Source: Bacteriovoracaceae bacterium (GTDB taxonomy: Bacteria; Bdellovibrionota; Bacteriovoracia; Bacteriovoracales; Bacteriovoracaceae). Taken from it: a stretch of 64,000 nt of DNA. Below are positions 62,757-64,000 of this stretch, piece by piece. Made by a program: the position numbers and the translations under genes. Under the pieces are notes generated by a model. That model was not told where the DNA came from. It ran no database searches and saw nothing but the letters and a program-made list of their open reading frames with translations. The stretch is taken from NCBI GenBank assembly GCA_947450475.1, contig CANFVK010000001.1:372001-436000 (forward strand), written 5' to 3'. Position 1 is the stretch's first letter. Each line of letters opens with the position of its first letter.

Positions 62757-64000
62757 ATCAAGAATTAAAAAAAATAGATGAACTTCCTATAACGGCATGG
62801 TTGCCCACGACTGTCAAAGAAGCTAAAAAACGTGGATGGGATCAACTCGACGTCATTTTAATTACCGGTGATGCTTATGTTGATCATCCGGCGTTTGGAA
62901 CTGCAGTTATGGGAAGGCTTTTAGAAGCTATGGGATTAAGGGTAGCCATAATAGCTCAACCCAATTGGCAAGATGATCTGCGCGATTTCAAAAAATTTGG
63001 AACTCCTAAATATTTTTTTGGGGTCACATCAGGAAATATGGATTCCATGGTTAATAAATACACCGCAGGGAAACGACTTCGTTCAGAAGACGCTTATACA
63101 CCTGGAGGGGCAACTAATCATAGACCAGATTATGCAACAAGTGTTTATTCTAAAATTTTAAAGCAACTTTATCCCGATACACCAGTCTTGCTTGGAGGCA
63201 TTGAAGCTAGTTTACGCCGAGTTACCCATTATGATTTTTGGAGTGACAAATTGATGCCTAACATTCTTACCACATCTGGTGCTGATATGTTGGTTTATGG
63301 AATGGGGGAACAGCCTTTAAAAGAAATAGTTAAGCTGCTTATGCAGGGGATTGCTTTCAATGAATTAAAAACGATTGCCCAAACTGCATTTCTAATAGAT
63401 CAGTCGGAAAAAATTCCAACTAAAAATATTTTCTGGGAAGATTTAGAATTAACCAGTCACGAAGATTGTCTATCCGATAAGAAAGCCTACGCTAAAAACT
63501 TCATGCACGTAGAGGTTGAATCTAATAAACAATTTGCCAATCGACTTACTCAAAAAGTTGCTGGAAAACTTCTCGTTATCAATCCTCCTTTTCAAACCAT
63601 GTCTGAATCTGAAATTGATGCATCATTCGATTTACCTTATACGAGACTTCCCCATCCTAAATACAAAGATCGAGGAGCGATTTCAGCCTATGAGATGATT
63701 AAGTTTTCTCTTAATACTCACCGAGGTTGCTTTGGTGGATGTTCATTTTGCACGATCTCTGCTCATCAAGGAAAAATGATTGCCAGTCGATCAAAGCAAT
63801 CAATCATGAACGAACTCGAAGAAATTGCTAAAATGAAAGATTTTAAAGGATATATTAGCGATATGGGTGGACCTTCGGCCAACATGTACCAAATGAAAGG
63901 AATCGATCAATCTCTTTGTGATAAATGTGCAGCACCCTCTTGCGTTTTTCCTGTTATTTGTAAAAATTTGGATGCCAATCCAGAGAAAATGACTGAGCTC
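62753..64000 (+). CDS. ygiQ: YgiQ family radical SAM protein, 3' truncated by window edge
   Basis: The frame is open to the right edge (416 codons seen; YgiQ is about 700 residues). It starts LPITAWLPTTVKEAKKRGWD and DVILITGDAYVDHP, has LLGGIEASLRRVTHYD and the radical-SAM cluster CFGGCSFC (Cys326, Cys330, Cys333). The C-terminal part with CDKCAAPSC lies near the edge. Function in the family is not settled. Confidence 0.92.
   Translation, partial: MNQELKKIDELPITAWLPTTVKEAKKRGWDQLDVILITGDAYVDHPAFGTAVMGRLLEAMGLRVAIIAQPNWQDDLRDFKKFGTPKYFFGVTSGNMDSMVNKYTAGKRLRSEDAYTPGGATNHRPDYATSVYSKILKQLYPDTPVLLGGIEASLRRVTHYDFWSDKLMPNILTTSGADMLVYGMGEQPLKEIVKLLMQGIAFNELKTIAQTAFLIDQSEKIPTKNIFWEDLELTSHEDCLSDKKAYAKNFMHVEVESNKQFANRLTQKVAGKLLVINPPFQTMSESEIDASFDLPYTRLPHPKYKDRGAISAYEMIKFSLNTHRGCFGGCSFCTISAHQGKMIASRSKQSIMNELEEIAKMKDFKGYISDMGGPSANMYQMKGIDQSLCDKCAAPSCVFPVICKNLDANPEKMTEL

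Overview
The window is 64 kb of AT-rich, gene-dense bacterial chromosome from a Gram-negative organism: it encodes a TolC-type channel, small outer-membrane barrels, many lipoproteins with a clear lipobox, and a periplasmic L,D-transpeptidase. Frequent exported metallopeptidases, a YkuD_2-type transpeptidase, two YkgJ cysteine-cluster proteins and low GC suggest a relative of Bdellovibrio/Bacteriovorax (Bdellovibrionota). That placement is inference; no rRNA or other decisive marker is present. There is no phage, insertion sequence, CRISPR array or integrase, so this reads as chromosomal backbone with some lineage-specific loci.

Layout. 1-2.4 kb: end of a zinc metalloprotease and a large lipoprotein. 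2.7-7.3 kb: a tightly coupled four-gene catabolic operon (glutamine-synthetase-like ligase, iron alcohol dehydrogenase, aldehyde dehydrogenase, gamma-glutamyl hydrolase), best read as gamma-glutamylated amino-alcohol breakdown. 7.3-14.5 kb: carboxypeptidase, tRNA-Pro, L,D-transpeptidase, small exported proteins, COG4705 membrane protein, exported metalloprotease, SGNH hydrolase. 14.5-15.2 kb looks empty but carries two paralogous 29-residue hydrophobic peptide ORFs. 15.2-26.7 kb: trmA, small membrane proteins, a tolC-macA-macB efflux operon, a P-type ATPase with CBS and CsbD-like companions, and small exported proteins. 26.8-33.9 kb: B12-dependent ribonucleotide reductase, a GT-C membrane protein, persulfide dioxygenase, umuDC. 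33.9-36.3 kb: a three-gene ABC-2 exporter. 36.4-44 kb: outer-membrane proteins, a clsB-ybhP-like lipid cluster, an APC permease and a 0.75-kb intergenic region with two leftward terminators. 44-53.6 kb: a degenerate DNA-methylase-like protein, metabolic oxidoreductases and hydrolases, a Lys/Ala histone-like protein, truA, VF530/DUF1456/pcp, lipocalin and a 3D-domain lipoprotein. 53.5-55.4 kb: a YkgJ-EamA-YkgJ operon. 56.5-60.7 kb: an OvoA-like sulfoxide synthase fused to a PLP decarboxylase, followed by an OvoB/EgtE-like lyase. 60.7-64 kb: YgiD dioxygenase, ArfB, a phospholipase-A2-like protein and a YgiQ radical-SAM protein running off the right edge.

The most interesting items are: (1) the OvoA-decarboxylase fusion with its lyase, which predicts a decarboxylated thiohistidine product rather than ovothiol; (2) the twin 29-aa hydrophobic peptides, which look like an unannotated small-membrane-protein or type-I-toxin-like family; (3) the glutamylation operon with an alcohol dehydrogenase and a possible structured leader. 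Functional assignments rest on motifs read by eye; no database or folding computation was run.
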